In this document: positions 1 through 8,056 of the stretch, in pieces
Layout: every line of letters starts with the position of its first letter
Numbering within the stretch: position 1 is the stretch's first letter
NCBI RefSeq assembly: GCF_009258225.1
Contig: NZ_CP043617.1
Location: forward strand, 1,488,001 to 1,552,000
DNA length: 64,000 bases
Direction: 5' to 3'
Origin: Sulfurimonas lithotrophica
GTDB lineage: Bacteria; Campylobacterota; Campylobacteria; Campylobacterales; Sulfurimonadaceae
Notes under the pieces: generated by a model
Database searches by the model: none
What the model saw: the letters and a program-made list of their open reading frames with translations, nothing else
What the model was told of the DNA's origin: nothing
Position numbers and translations under genes: made by a program

Positions 1-2746
1 TGCAAATGATGTAAGGGATAAAATATCGGCTCTTAGCTTGGATTCTGCCATAGAAAAACCGATAGTGAGCAAACTTGATATCGGTGCAGCACCTGTTCTT
101 TCGCTTTTTATTGCATCTTCTAGTGTTAAGCCAAGTCAACTTATGATAGATGTAGATGAAAAAATAAAGCCGATGATAGAGCGTTTAAAAGGTGTCGGTA
201 ATATAAAAACCATAGGTTATCAAGATAGAGAGATTCGCATCTATCCGGACCCTTTTGCACTAAGAAAGTATGGCATCACTACACTTGATTTGGAAAAACT
301 TATCCAAGCTTCAAACGTAAAGATAAGCGGCGGAAAACTTGTAGCTGAAAAAGAGCAGACTATAGTAAACATACGTGCAAATGCCATGAGTATAGAATCT
401 TTAGAAAACTTTGAAATTCTTCAAGGTGTTAAACTAAAAGATATTGCAAAAATAAAAGACGGAATCGAAGATGCAAAAAGCATATCTACACTAAACGGTG
501 AAAGAGGTGTTATTTTACAAATCCAAAAACTCTCAGATGCAAATACCCTAAACGTTATTAACAGAATCAAAGGTGTAATTCCGGATATTGAGAAAAGAAT
601 AGGCAGTGATTATAAACTGCAATATTTTAACGATACATCGAACTTTATAAACAGTTCACTTGAACATGTTTTATTTGACCTTATATACGGCGGTATATTG
701 GCTATTATAATCGTGTTTTTCTTTTTAAGAAACTTTACGGCTACTTTAGTATCTGCCGTGGCAATACCGACTTCAATCATAGGTACTTTTTTTCTTATGG
801 ATCTGTTTGGATACGACTTAAACAAGGTAAGTATGCTCGGTCTGACACTTGCTATCGGTATATTTATAGATGATGCGATAGTTGTAATTGAAAATATTTA
901 TAAAAAGATGGAAAAAGGATTAAATAAAGTAGAGGCTTCAATTGAAGGCACACGTGAGATTGCTTTTTCAATCCTTGCAATCTCTGCTATGCTTTTATCC
1001 GTTTTTATCCCCGTAAGTATGATGAGCTCCATTGTAGGGCAGTTTTTCAACGCCTTTGCATTTACCGTAGCTATCGGTATTTTTATATCTTACTTTGTTG
1101 CCGTAATGCTTATACCGACTCTTAGTGCAAGGGTTTTAAAAAAAGGTGAATCAAAATTTTATCATATGACCGAGCCTATTTTCGTAGCTATAGACAAGAG
1201 TTATGTAAAGATTGTAGGACTTACTATCAAGTATGCAAAAACTACTATTTTACTCGCTTTTTTAACTCTTATAGGAAGTTTTTCTATGGTTGGAATGATA
1301 GGTATGGACTTTGTTCCAAAAGAAGACAAAAGTGAAATAGAAGTAACGCTTAAAGCTCCTATAGGCGTGAGTTTGGAAGAGATGGGTCGTCGTAGTGAAG
1401 CTATCGCACAAAAGATAAAAGAAAACCCCTATGTAGAATATACGGCATTAACCGTAGCATATAACAACACTCAAGATGCACATAAAGCACAAATATATGT
1501 AAAGCTTATGGATGTATCAAAAAGAACAACTACTCAAGAACAAATTATTCAAACACTAAGGGAATCACTAAAAGACTTTAAAGGTTTTGAGAGAATTGCA
1601 GTTGCAGATATACCTAACATCAAAGGTGCAGGAGCAAATGCACCTTTTGTTATGGTCTTACAAGGGAGTGATTTAGACGAACTTCAAGTAGTTGCTAAAA
1701 AGATTCAAGAGAGAATGGGTAAAAATAAAGGTATAGTTGAAATAGCAGACAACTATGAGACCGGAAAACCTGAACTCTCTGTTGAGATAAAGCGTGAAGA
1801 TGCTGCGAACTTAGGTGTTTCGGTTCAAGAGATAAGTTCAATAATATCTACTATACTATCAAGTGAACGTGCAGTAAGCCAGTTTGAAGAAAACGGAAAA
1901 CAGTATGACATCACTATGCGTTTTTCGGATGAGTATAGAAAAAGTGTTGAAGATTTAAAACGTCTTGAAGTAAAAACCGCAAACGGTGACTTTGTAGCAC
2001 TTGAAGGTTTGGTAAACTTTGAAAACTCAACAGGACCTGCTTCAATCAACCACTACAACAGACAACGCCAAATAAGCATCGAGGCAAACCTTGCAGGCGT
2101 ACCGCTTGGAGAAGCAGTATCAACTGCACTAAAAGGGATAGAAAAAGATTTAGGCGATAATATAAAATACAGCTTTTTGGGTATGGCTGAAGAGATGGGA
2201 AAAATGGGAAAAGACTTTAGTTTGGCTTTTGGTCTTGCCTTTTTGATGATGTTTATAATACTAGCTGCACTTTATGAATCGTTACTTCAACCTTTAATCA
2301 TCATGGTGGCTCTTCCATTATCTTTTATAGGGGTGCTTTTAGCTCTTATATTGGCAGGTAAAAACTTTAACCTTTTTACAATGATGGGGATTATACTACT
2401 TATGGGTATGGTCGGTAAAAATGCCGTACTTTTAGTTGACTTTGCAAACCAGCAACTTAAAAAGGGACTAAGCGTAACGGAAGCTCTTGTTTTAGCAGGT
2501 GAGAAAAGACTTCGCCCTATTTTGATGACGACGTTTGCAATGGTTTTTGCGATGCTTCCGCTTGTGTTTATGAAAGGTGCAGGATACGAGTCCAACTCTC
2601 CAATGGCGACGGCAGTAGTAGGCGGACTTATATCGTCTATGCTTTTAACACTTCTCATAGTCCCTGCTATATACAAGTTTTTAAGTCCACTTGATATCTG
2701 GATGCGAAAGTTTTATGACTTGAACTTTATGAAAGAGAGTCCTTAA
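1..2746 (+). CDS. RND efflux transporter inner-membrane subunit (5' partial)
   Basis: Proton-driven inner-membrane pump subunit of the RND superfamily (AcrB/MdtB-like), which would work with a periplasmic adaptor and outer-membrane channel. The reading frame is open to the left edge, so the true start lies outside; 914 residues are visible and about 110-120 N-terminal residues are missing against the usual ~1030. Two six-helix membrane blocks flank periplasmic porter regions. The first block holds IDDAIVVIEN (the adjacent Asp pair of the proton relay) and the second GKNAVLLVDFAN (the relay Lys), so the relay looks intact. Substrate cannot be read from sequence; adaptor genes are probably upstream. 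Confidence 0.93.
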   Translation, partial: ANDVRDKISALSLDSAIEKPIVSKLDIGAAPVLSLFIASSSVKPSQLMIDVDEKIKPMIERLKGVGNIKTIGYQDREIRIYPDPFALRKYGITTLDLEKLIQASNVKISGGKLVAEKEQTIVNIRANAMSIESLENFEILQGVKLKDIAKIKDGIEDAKSISTLNGERGVILQIQKLSDANTLNVINRIKGVIPDIEKRIGSDYKLQYFNDTSNFINSSLEHVLFDLIYGGILAIIIVFFFLRNFTATLVSAVAIPTSIIGTFFLMDLFGYDLNKVSMLGLTLAIGIFIDDAIVVIENIYKKMEKGLNKVEASIEGTREIAFSILAISAMLLSVFIPVSMMSSIVGQFFNAFAFTVAIGIFISYFVAVMLIPTLSARVLKKGESKFYHMTEPIFVAIDKSYVKIVGLTIKYAKTTILLAFLTLIGSFSMVGMIGMDFVPKEDKSEIEVTLKAPIGVSLEEMGRRSEAIAQKIKENPYVEYTALTVAYNNTQDAHKAQIYVKLMDVSKRTTTQEQIIQTLRESLKDFKGFERIAVADIPNIKGAGANAPFVMVLQGSDLDELQVVAKKIQERMGKNKGIVEIADNYETGKPELSVEIKREDAANLGVSVQEISSIISTILSSERAVSQFEENGKQYDITMRFSDEYRKSVEDLKRLEVKTANGDFVALEGLVNFENSTGPASINHYNRQRQISIEANLAGVPLGEAVSTALKGIEKDLGDNIKYSFLGMAEEMGKMGKDFSLAFGLAFLMMFIILAALYESLLQPLIIMVALPLSFIGVLLALILAGKNFNLFTMMGIILLMGMVGKNAVLLVDFANQQLKKGLSVTEALVLAGEKRLRPILMTTFAMVFAMLPLVFMKGAGYESNSPMATAVVGGLISSMLLTLLIVPAIYKFLSPLDIWMRKFYDLNFMKESP

Positions 2747-2768
2747 AAGTTTTGAGAAACTTTATTTT
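2746..2768 (+). terminator. Weak intrinsic terminator after the RND gene
   Basis: AAAGTTT, loop TGAG, AAACTTT forms a 7-bp stem directly at the RND stop codon and is followed by ATTTT. The stem is A/T-rich, so efficiency is uncertain. Confidence 0.45.
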
Positions 2769-2817
2769 GGACTTTTGGAGTACAATAATTTTTGTTCCAA
2801 ATATAAGAGGTTTAGAA

Positions 2818-2886
2818 ATTTAACATTTGAGTTGAGAAATATTTGAGCCGCATGGTCAAATATTTCTCTCCAATGTTTTGTTATGT
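2818..2886 (-). mobile_element. attC-like recombination site of cassette A
   Basis: Read on the minus strand: left box ACATAAC, whose TAA is the stop codon of the upstream gene; inner left box TTGGAG; a perfect 13-bp stem (GAGAAATATTTGA and its complement, 2834-2846/2856-2868) around a 9-nt loop; inner right box CTCAA; spacer CTCAAAT; right box GTTAAAT, an exact fit to GTTRRRY. TTGGAG pairs with CTCAA only if one G is left unpaired, the extrahelical base that marks the recombinogenic attC strand. There is no T tract, so it is not an ordinary terminator. The predicted crossover is after G at 2824. Confidence 0.8.
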
Positions 2887-4239
2887 ATCTTCAGTCGCTT
2901 CAGTTTTTTTCTTTTTAAAATCAGGCAAATATTCTAGTAAAGATGTTTTAACTTTATATTCGTAGTCTTCGCCTATTTCATTTTTTAAATGGCTTTTCAG
3001 CAAATCCATTTTAAGTTTTGTTCTCAAGTCAAATTTGTCTTTTTCATCAAGCTCTAATCCAATAATTGATTTTTCAGCAACATCTTTAGCAATAATTCCA
3101 ATTTTTGTAAATATTCTTTTTTGCTTATGTATATGAATGATATTTTTAATAAATATTTTTGAAATTTCATAAGAAACAAATAGAATGGATAAGACTATAA
3201 TTACGAATGGAACTCTACTCCAGAATACTGATGATATTTCAATATTTTCTTTCGTCTCAAATACAGTTGTCAAATCAGAAGCACCAAAAAATACAATTAA
3301 AGATACTAAAGCAATTGTAACCCAAGGTATTATTGATAGTTTTGTATATAACAAAATGTCTTTATTCCCTTGCTCAATATATTCTTTCATCTCTGTTGCA
3401 AATATATTTGTATCTTCTGTTAATTTTTTCAATTCATCATTTTGATTGGATATTTTTAAATTTAGTTGATTTGATGTTTCATTTAGCTGTTGGATATTAT
3501 TTTCGAGATTTGTATTTTCTGTAGTTAACGATTCTTTTTTAACTGTAAGTTGATTTGTATCATTTTCTAAGGAAGTTTTAGAATCTGTTAAAGTAGATAT
3601 TTCATCTTCTAATGTACTTATGTCATTGTTTAATGAATCTATAGTCTCTTTTTTAGTATTAATAAGTTCATTTTTTTCAATTAACTTGTCTTCTAGCTCT
3701 CTATTTTTATTTTCTATATCATCTGACAAAGTTTGTAAAGATAATTTAGAATTTTCTAGTTCTTTTACTTTATCTTTAATTGATTCTAAGTCGTTAAGCT
3801 TAAATCCAACTATCTCAATATGAGTAAGTTTTATTTTATTTATTAGTCTTTTTGGTGCTTTGATTTTAAATTCATTGAGTACTTTTTTAGGTAACCAAAC
3901 TTTATGCTCTTTATTTGTAAAGGTTATTGTAGAACTATTGTTTTTATAATCTATAGCTACAATTTCTAAATCTTTTAAATTTACATCATCTTCTGTTTTA
4001 AAAATAACTTTTTGGATATATATTGGTTCTGTAAACTTAAAACTATAATATTTATTTTTTAATTGATATGAAAAATCTTCAATATCTTTAATTAAATTCA
4101 TAATTTGCCCAGATTGGTTTTCAATGACTTCAATATCTAATACATAAGGGTTTATTTCATCATAATTTTCAATATCTTGTTTTATTTCATTTAGTTTATC
4201 TTCTAGCATATTTAAATATTCCTTTTTTATTTTATACAT
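2881..4239 (-). CDS. Coiled-coil, two-TM protein of unknown function (cassette A cargo)
   Basis: Not recognised as a named family. An N-terminal mixed region (1-140) is followed by a long Leu/Asn/Glu/Lys-rich coiled coil (about 145-290), two hydrophobic helices (about 302-320 and 343-361) and a charged C-terminal tail of about 85 residues. This suggests a membrane-anchored oligomer with a long cytoplasmic stalk. The start is uncertain: ATG at 4239 has no ribosome site, while ATG at 4209 (residue 11) has AAAAAAGGAA upstream and may be the real one. The stop codon lies inside an attC-like site and a TATATAATGT promoter element sits just upstream, so the gene is the cargo of a single integron cassette (about 2824-4241). 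Composition is very AT-rich. Confidence 0.8.
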   Translation of the reverse strand: MYKIKKEYLNMLEDKLNEIKQDIENYDEINPYVLDIEVIENQSGQIMNLIKDIEDFSYQLKNKYYSFKFTEPIYIQKVIFKTEDDVNLKDLEIVAIDYKNNSSTITFTNKEHKVWLPKKVLNEFKIKAPKRLINKIKLTHIEIVGFKLNDLESIKDKVKELENSKLSLQTLSDDIENKNRELEDKLIEKNELINTKKETIDSLNNDISTLEDEISTLTDSKTSLENDTNQLTVKKESLTTENTNLENNIQQLNETSNQLNLKISNQNDELKKLTEDTNIFATEMKEYIEQGNKDILLYTKLSIIPWVTIALVSLIVFFGASDLTTVFETKENIEISSVFWSRVPFVIIVLSILFVSYEISKIFIKNIIHIHKQKRIFTKIGIIAKDVAEKSIIGLELDEKDKFDLRTKLKMDLLKSHLKNEIGEDYEYKVKTSLLEYLPDFKKKKTEATEDT

Positions 4240-4265
4240 AACTATTTATTCAAACACATTATATA
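4240..4265 (-). promoter_or_regulatory. Cassette-insertion/promoter element, copy A
   Basis: Minus strand: TATATAATGT, 5 nt, AATAAATAGTT. The -10 TATAAT is at 4263-4258. The terminal GTT gives a predicted crossover between G4242 and TT, immediately before the first ATG of the cassette gene. The same element precedes the other two attC-terminated cassettes (15216 and 58189). Confidence 0.7.
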
Positions 4266-4336
4266 CAGAATAACCTAAAAAAACAAAAATAACTTACACA
4301 TAAATGTTTGTTAAGTTCAAGAAAGCGTACTAATTG

Positions 4337-4612
4337 TTAGTATACTTCATCATGAGAACCTATCTCCACTGGAATGATTTCTTTTTTTGTGAAGATTAGT
4401 TCAAGTGTTATTCTATAACTGATATTAATTGAAACAGAATGAAGATCTGAAAGTTTTCCGGACAGCTTGTGCAATCTCAAAGAAGGATGATGAGGATTTA
4501 CCTCTAAAAGTTTAATAGTTTTCTCATACTGAGAAAGCACCTCTGGATGTTTCTTTATAAACTTTCGTAAACGTTTTTCATATTGCTCTGTAAAGATTAG
4601 CTTATAGGTCAT
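4337..4612 (-). CDS. RelE/StbE-family type II toxin (predicted mRNA interferase)
   Basis: 91 residues from ATG 4612 (MTYKLIF). It has the compact RelE/ParE fold signature: basic N-terminal helices (YEKRLRKFIKKHP), then a strand-rich half with LRLHKLSGKL, SYRITLEL and a C-terminal GSHDEVY. In this family the toxin cleaves mRNA on the ribosome and is held inactive by its antitoxin. The start overlaps the last 11 nt of the antitoxin gene, giving translational coupling in the usual antitoxin-first order. An in-frame upstream start at 4636 would lie well inside the antitoxin gene and is less likely. The stop TAA falls in a TAACAATTAG context resembling the left half of an attC site. Confidence 0.85.
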   Translation of the reverse strand: MTYKLIFTEQYEKRLRKFIKKHPEVLSQYEKTIKLLEVNPHHPSLRLHKLSGKLSDLHSVSINISYRITLELIFTKKEIIPVEIGSHDEVY

Positions 4613-4856
4613 TATGAAGTGCCTTGATATGCTCATCAGCAGTCATAGTTTTTGCTTTTCCTTCTTCAATCTCTTTACGTGTCTCAATCAGTGCGGCTTC
4701 AAGTTCACACTCTCTAAGATAGTTATAATGTTCAAGATCCATCACAACATATTTAGATTTACCACGTACACTTATAATTGCTTCATTATCTAACTTTAGC
4801 GCTTCATCTAGTATTGTCACACCACGAGTTTTAAGATCATTTGCCATAATAGTCAT
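4602..4856 (-). CDS. Phd/YefM-family antitoxin
   Basis: 84-residue antitoxin of the Phd/YefM type. The N-terminal half (VTILDEAL, then SVRGKSKYVVMDLEHYNYLRE) is the DNA-binding dimer fold of this family; the acidic C-terminal half (TRKEIEEGKAKTMTADEHIKAL) is the flexible toxin-binding part. ATG 4856 is chosen because AAAAGGA lies 7 nt upstream; a second in-frame ATG is at 4847. It is expected to neutralise the overlapping toxin and, with it, repress their shared promoter, which carries a palindrome over its -10. Confidence 0.87.
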   Translation of the reverse strand: MTIMANDLKTRGVTILDEALKLDNEAIISVRGKSKYVVMDLEHYNYLRECELEAALIETRKEIEEGKAKTMTADEHIKALHNDL

Positions 4857-4883
4857 AATACAATCCTTTTAATAATACTTTTG

Positions 4884-4905
4884 ATAGTATTATAACACAT
4901 ACTAT
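4884..4905 (-). promoter_or_regulatory. Toxin-antitoxin promoter with overlapping operator palindrome
   Basis: On the minus strand an extended -10, TGTTATAAT (TATAAT at 4894-4889), is enclosed by the inverted repeat ATAGTAT (4899-4905) and ATACTAT (4884-4890), 8 nt apart. A repressor bound there would block RNA polymerase, the usual autoregulation of Phd/YefM modules. The right arm touches the ackA stop codon. Confidence 0.65.
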
Positions 4906-5918
4906 TAAATAATCTGTCTAGCTATCTCCAACTCCTCATCGGTATCTATTACAAACATATTTTTTATATCCATATTTTTCATAATTCTATCTCTTATGTA
5001 AGAAGAATGTTCCCCTATTCCACCCGTAAAAACCACTGCATCTAGTCTATCCATAAGTGACATATATGCACCTATGTATTTTCTAACTCTTCTTACCATC
5101 ATATCTAACGCCAGTTTTGACTTTTCATCGTCTGATGCGATGATGCTTCTTACATCACTTTTTCCGCAAATACCTTTTAGACCTGATTTTTTATTTAGTA
5201 TAGTGTCCATCTCACCGACGTCATATCCAAGCGTCCTTTGCAAGTAAAGAACAATAGCAGGATCAATATCTCCGCTTCGTGTACCCATTATCAAACCTTC
5301 CAAAGGTGTAAAACCCATCGAGGTATCTATACTTTTTCCATTCTCGATTGCACAGATGCTCTCACCGTTACCGAGATGCATAGAGATTATATTTAACTCA
5401 CTTAGCGGTTTATTTAATCTTTTAGCTGTCTCTTTAGCTATGTAAAAATGGCTAGTTCCGTGAAAACCGTAACGCCTGATTCCATACTTTTCATACATCT
5501 CATAAGGGAGTGCATATAAAAAAGCCTCTTTAGCCATTGTAGAGTGAAATGCCGTATCAAAAACGGCATATTGTTTTAACTCTGGTGCTATCTTTTTTAC
5601 AGATATAATACCTTGAAGATTTGCGGGATTATGCAGAGGTGCTAAAAGGCTTAAACTGTCTATATCTTTTATAACTTCATTTGTAACCAATGTAGCTTTT
5701 TTAAACTTCTCTCCACCGTGAACAACCCTGTGTCCAACAGCATCCAAATCATGAAAATTTATACCCATGCTGTCGAGTTGTTTAATAACCTCATCCAGTG
5801 CATCTGAATGGCTAGTAATCTCTTCAAGATTTAGTTTAAATATAACACTCTCGTCTTTCATATCAAAGAGTTTGAACTTAAGTGAGGAACTTCCAGAGTT
5901 AATTACGGCTAGTTTCAT
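4905..5918 (-). CDS. ackA: Acetate kinase (short form)
   Basis: Makes ATP and acetate from acetyl phosphate and ADP, completing the Pta-AckA route. ATG 5918 (MKLAVINSGSSS) is chosen over an upstream in-frame start because family members begin there. Catalytic elements are present: Asn7, HRVVHGG, FDTAFH, HLGNG, GTRSGDIDP and FTGGIGEH. The protein has 337 residues against about 400 usually. It is shortened after the N-terminal strand region and lacks most of the insert between the GIGEH helix and the terminal VIDTDEELEIA segment. The reading frame is clean and all active-site blocks are kept, so it is probably functional. Its start overlaps the pta stop by 20 nt. Confidence 0.93.
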   Translation of the reverse strand: MKLAVINSGSSSLKFKLFDMKDESVIFKLNLEEITSHSDALDEVIKQLDSMGINFHDLDAVGHRVVHGGEKFKKATLVTNEVIKDIDSLSLLAPLHNPANLQGIISVKKIAPELKQYAVFDTAFHSTMAKEAFLYALPYEMYEKYGIRRYGFHGTSHFYIAKETAKRLNKPLSELNIISMHLGNGESICAIENGKSIDTSMGFTPLEGLIMGTRSGDIDPAIVLYLQRTLGYDVGEMDTILNKKSGLKGICGKSDVRSIIASDDEKSKLALDMMVRRVRKYIGAYMSLMDRLDAVVFTGGIGEHSSYIRDRIMKNMDIKNMFVIDTDEELEIARQII

Positions 5919-7995
5919 CTTTTTGTCCTGCCTGGATTGCCGTAATTGCAACCGTGTTTACTATATCTTCTACAAGACAACCTCGACTTAAGTCGTTTAT
6001 TGGTTTATTTAAACCCTGTAGTATCGGTCCGATTGCTACTGCATCTGAGGAGCGTTGAACTGCTTTGTATGTGTTGTTTCCGGTATTTAAATCAGGAAAA
6101 ATAAGTACATTTGCTTCTCCTGCTACCTTTGAGTTTGGCAGTTTTTTAGCTGCAACGTCTTTGTTTATTGCGGCATCGTACTGTATAGGGCCTTCAAACT
6201 CATAATCACTGCACATCTCTTTTACAAGTTTTGTAGCCTCTTTTACTTTATCTACATCTGCACCGCTTCCGCTATCACCTGTTGAGTATGAAAGAAGAGC
6301 TACTTTAGGCTCTACTCCAAAGGCATGAGCAGTTTTTGCGGACGAGAGTGCGATTTCGGCTAACTCTTTTGCATCAGGGTCTTGATTTACCGCACAATCT
6401 CCATACACTAAGACTTTGGTCTTAAGACACATAAAAAATACTGATGAGACCAAAGATACATCAGATGTAGTTTTAATAATCTGCAAAGCTGGACGAATAG
6501 TATCTCCCGTAGAATGTGATGCTCCGCTAACCATACCGTCGGCATATCCCAGATGCACCATCATAGTCGCAAAGTAGTTTACGTGAGCCATTGCATCTGC
6601 TGCACCTTCACGAAGAAGACCTTTATCTTTTCTCATCTCGTAAAAGCTATCTATAAATTTATCCATAAGTTCTGATTTATCTGGATCTATAATGGTAGAT
6701 TTATCTAAATTCAGACCTAACTTTCCGTATCTGTCTTTTATTTCTTCTTCATTTCCAAGTAGTATAATATTTGCAACATCACGCTTTAAAATAATGTCCG
6801 CAGCACGTAAGATTCTATCATCATTGGATTCAGGGAGTACTATTGTTTTTTTATTGTTTGAAGCTATGTTAAAGAGTTTGTACTCAAACATCATAGGTGT
6901 CATTACATCATTTTGAGCACTTTGAATTCTTTTCTCAATCTTTTGAATATCAACATTGTTGTTAAACATCCCGAGTGCCAAGGCTATCTTTCGTTTAGAG
7001 TTTACTCTTAGTCTTGCATTTAGTTTTGAGATATTATTTGCCGTAGTATATGTATCTGTAGTGACCGAAAGAAGAGGTATGTTGATATCATCAAGCCCAT
7101 CTATAAGTTTTTTTATATTCGGATGCATATCAAGTTCAAAAGGAAATATGATTCCGGCTATATTTGGATAGTTTTTAGAATAAACAGCACCTAAGATGCC
7201 AAGTATTATCTCACTTCTATCGGCAGGGACTATAATTAACTCGCCTTCTTCTATACGACCCAAAAAATTATCCAAAGAGAGTGCTACTACCTTTGGTGCT
7301 TTTATAGCCCTTGAATAATCAAGTTCATCCATCATTATAACTTCGGCATCCAAACCGTCTATAACGTCGGCTATACTAAGGTATGTCAACTCTTCAACTT
7401 CAGGCAAAAGATAAATATCATCTATGTTTTTTGTTTTTTCACTTAGATTATCTAACTGCTTTTCATCGAGTCTATTTACAAAAGTGGCAAAATGTGTACA
7501 ACCTGCTTGTTTTAAGTTTTCATTTTCAATCAAAATATATTCATATATATCATGTACGCTTTTATCTTTTGCACTAAGTATATTTAACACGGGTGAGCCA
7601 AAATTTTGTGCTATAAGTATGTTGATATCAAAGTTTATCGTACTTGTCAAAAATGAGTGTCGAATCCCTTCGCATAGAACAAAATCATAATCTTTTTCTA
7701 GTTTTTTAAACTTTTTTATAAGCAAATTTATAAGTTCATTTGTTTTATTTTGAGATATCATCTGCTCAACAAACTCTATATCGTATCCGTAACATTCACT
7801 ATAATCTATATCCAGCGAATATCGCTCCTTTATAAAACTAATATCACCGTCTTTTAGATTATCTTTAAATATAATCGGTCTAAAAAAGGCTACTTTTGGT
7901 ATGTTTCTTTTAAGTATTTCCATCATACCCATTGTTATAAATAGCGTGCCGGCATTTTTTTCTTGTGAAGATATATATAATGATTTTGTTTTCAT
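5899..7995 (-). CDS. pta: Phosphate acetyltransferase (long, three-domain form)
   Basis: Interconverts acetyl-CoA and acetyl phosphate in the cytoplasm. 698 residues in the long Pta arrangement: N-terminal P-loop-like AAA_26 region (1-220), central DRTGG-type regulatory domain (about 225-330), C-terminal catalytic PTA_PTB domain (about 375-690). Catalytic-domain marks are SGASHSTGDTIRP and LLSYSTGDSGSG. It is first gene of a pta-ackA operon. The start ATG at 7995 has no ribosome site, and a TATAAT lies only 6 nt upstream, so the mRNA may be leaderless. Confidence 0.95.
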   Translation of the reverse strand: MKTKSLYISSQEKNAGTLFITMGMMEILKRNIPKVAFFRPIIFKDNLKDGDISFIKERYSLDIDYSECYGYDIEFVEQMISQNKTNELINLLIKKFKKLEKDYDFVLCEGIRHSFLTSTINFDINILIAQNFGSPVLNILSAKDKSVHDIYEYILIENENLKQAGCTHFATFVNRLDEKQLDNLSEKTKNIDDIYLLPEVEELTYLSIADVIDGLDAEVIMMDELDYSRAIKAPKVVALSLDNFLGRIEEGELIIVPADRSEIILGILGAVYSKNYPNIAGIIFPFELDMHPNIKKLIDGLDDINIPLLSVTTDTYTTANNISKLNARLRVNSKRKIALALGMFNNNVDIQKIEKRIQSAQNDVMTPMMFEYKLFNIASNNKKTIVLPESNDDRILRAADIILKRDVANIILLGNEEEIKDRYGKLGLNLDKSTIIDPDKSELMDKFIDSFYEMRKDKGLLREGAADAMAHVNYFATMMVHLGYADGMVSGASHSTGDTIRPALQIIKTTSDVSLVSSVFFMCLKTKVLVYGDCAVNQDPDAKELAEIALSSAKTAHAFGVEPKVALLSYSTGDSGSGADVDKVKEATKLVKEMCSDYEFEGPIQYDAAINKDVAAKKLPNSKVAGEANVLIFPDLNTGNNTYKAVQRSSDAVAIGPILQGLNKPINDLSRGCLVEDIVNTVAITAIQAGQKDETSRN

Positions 7996-8001
7996 ATATG
8001 A

Positions 8002-8010
8002 ATTATAACA
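8002..8010 (-). promoter_or_regulatory. Extended -10 promoter of pta-ackA
   Basis: Minus-strand TGTTATAAT with TATAAT at 8007-8002. Only TCATAT separates it from the pta ATG, so transcription would be expected to start at or within a base or two of the start codon. Confidence 0.6.
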
Positions 8011-8056
8011 TTAAGATATGACTTTTATATGCTAAAATATCAGCCTAAGGATTTAT

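Noticed and set aside
2834-2868. Perfect 13-bp inverted repeat as a transcription terminator
   Set aside because: No T tract follows on either strand, and inner/outer boxes match attC architecture, so it is described as attC.
3185-3823. Plus-strand ORFs opposite the coiled-coil gene
   Set aside because: Low-complexity shadows of the coiled-coil coding sequence (Ser/Leu/Phe-rich).
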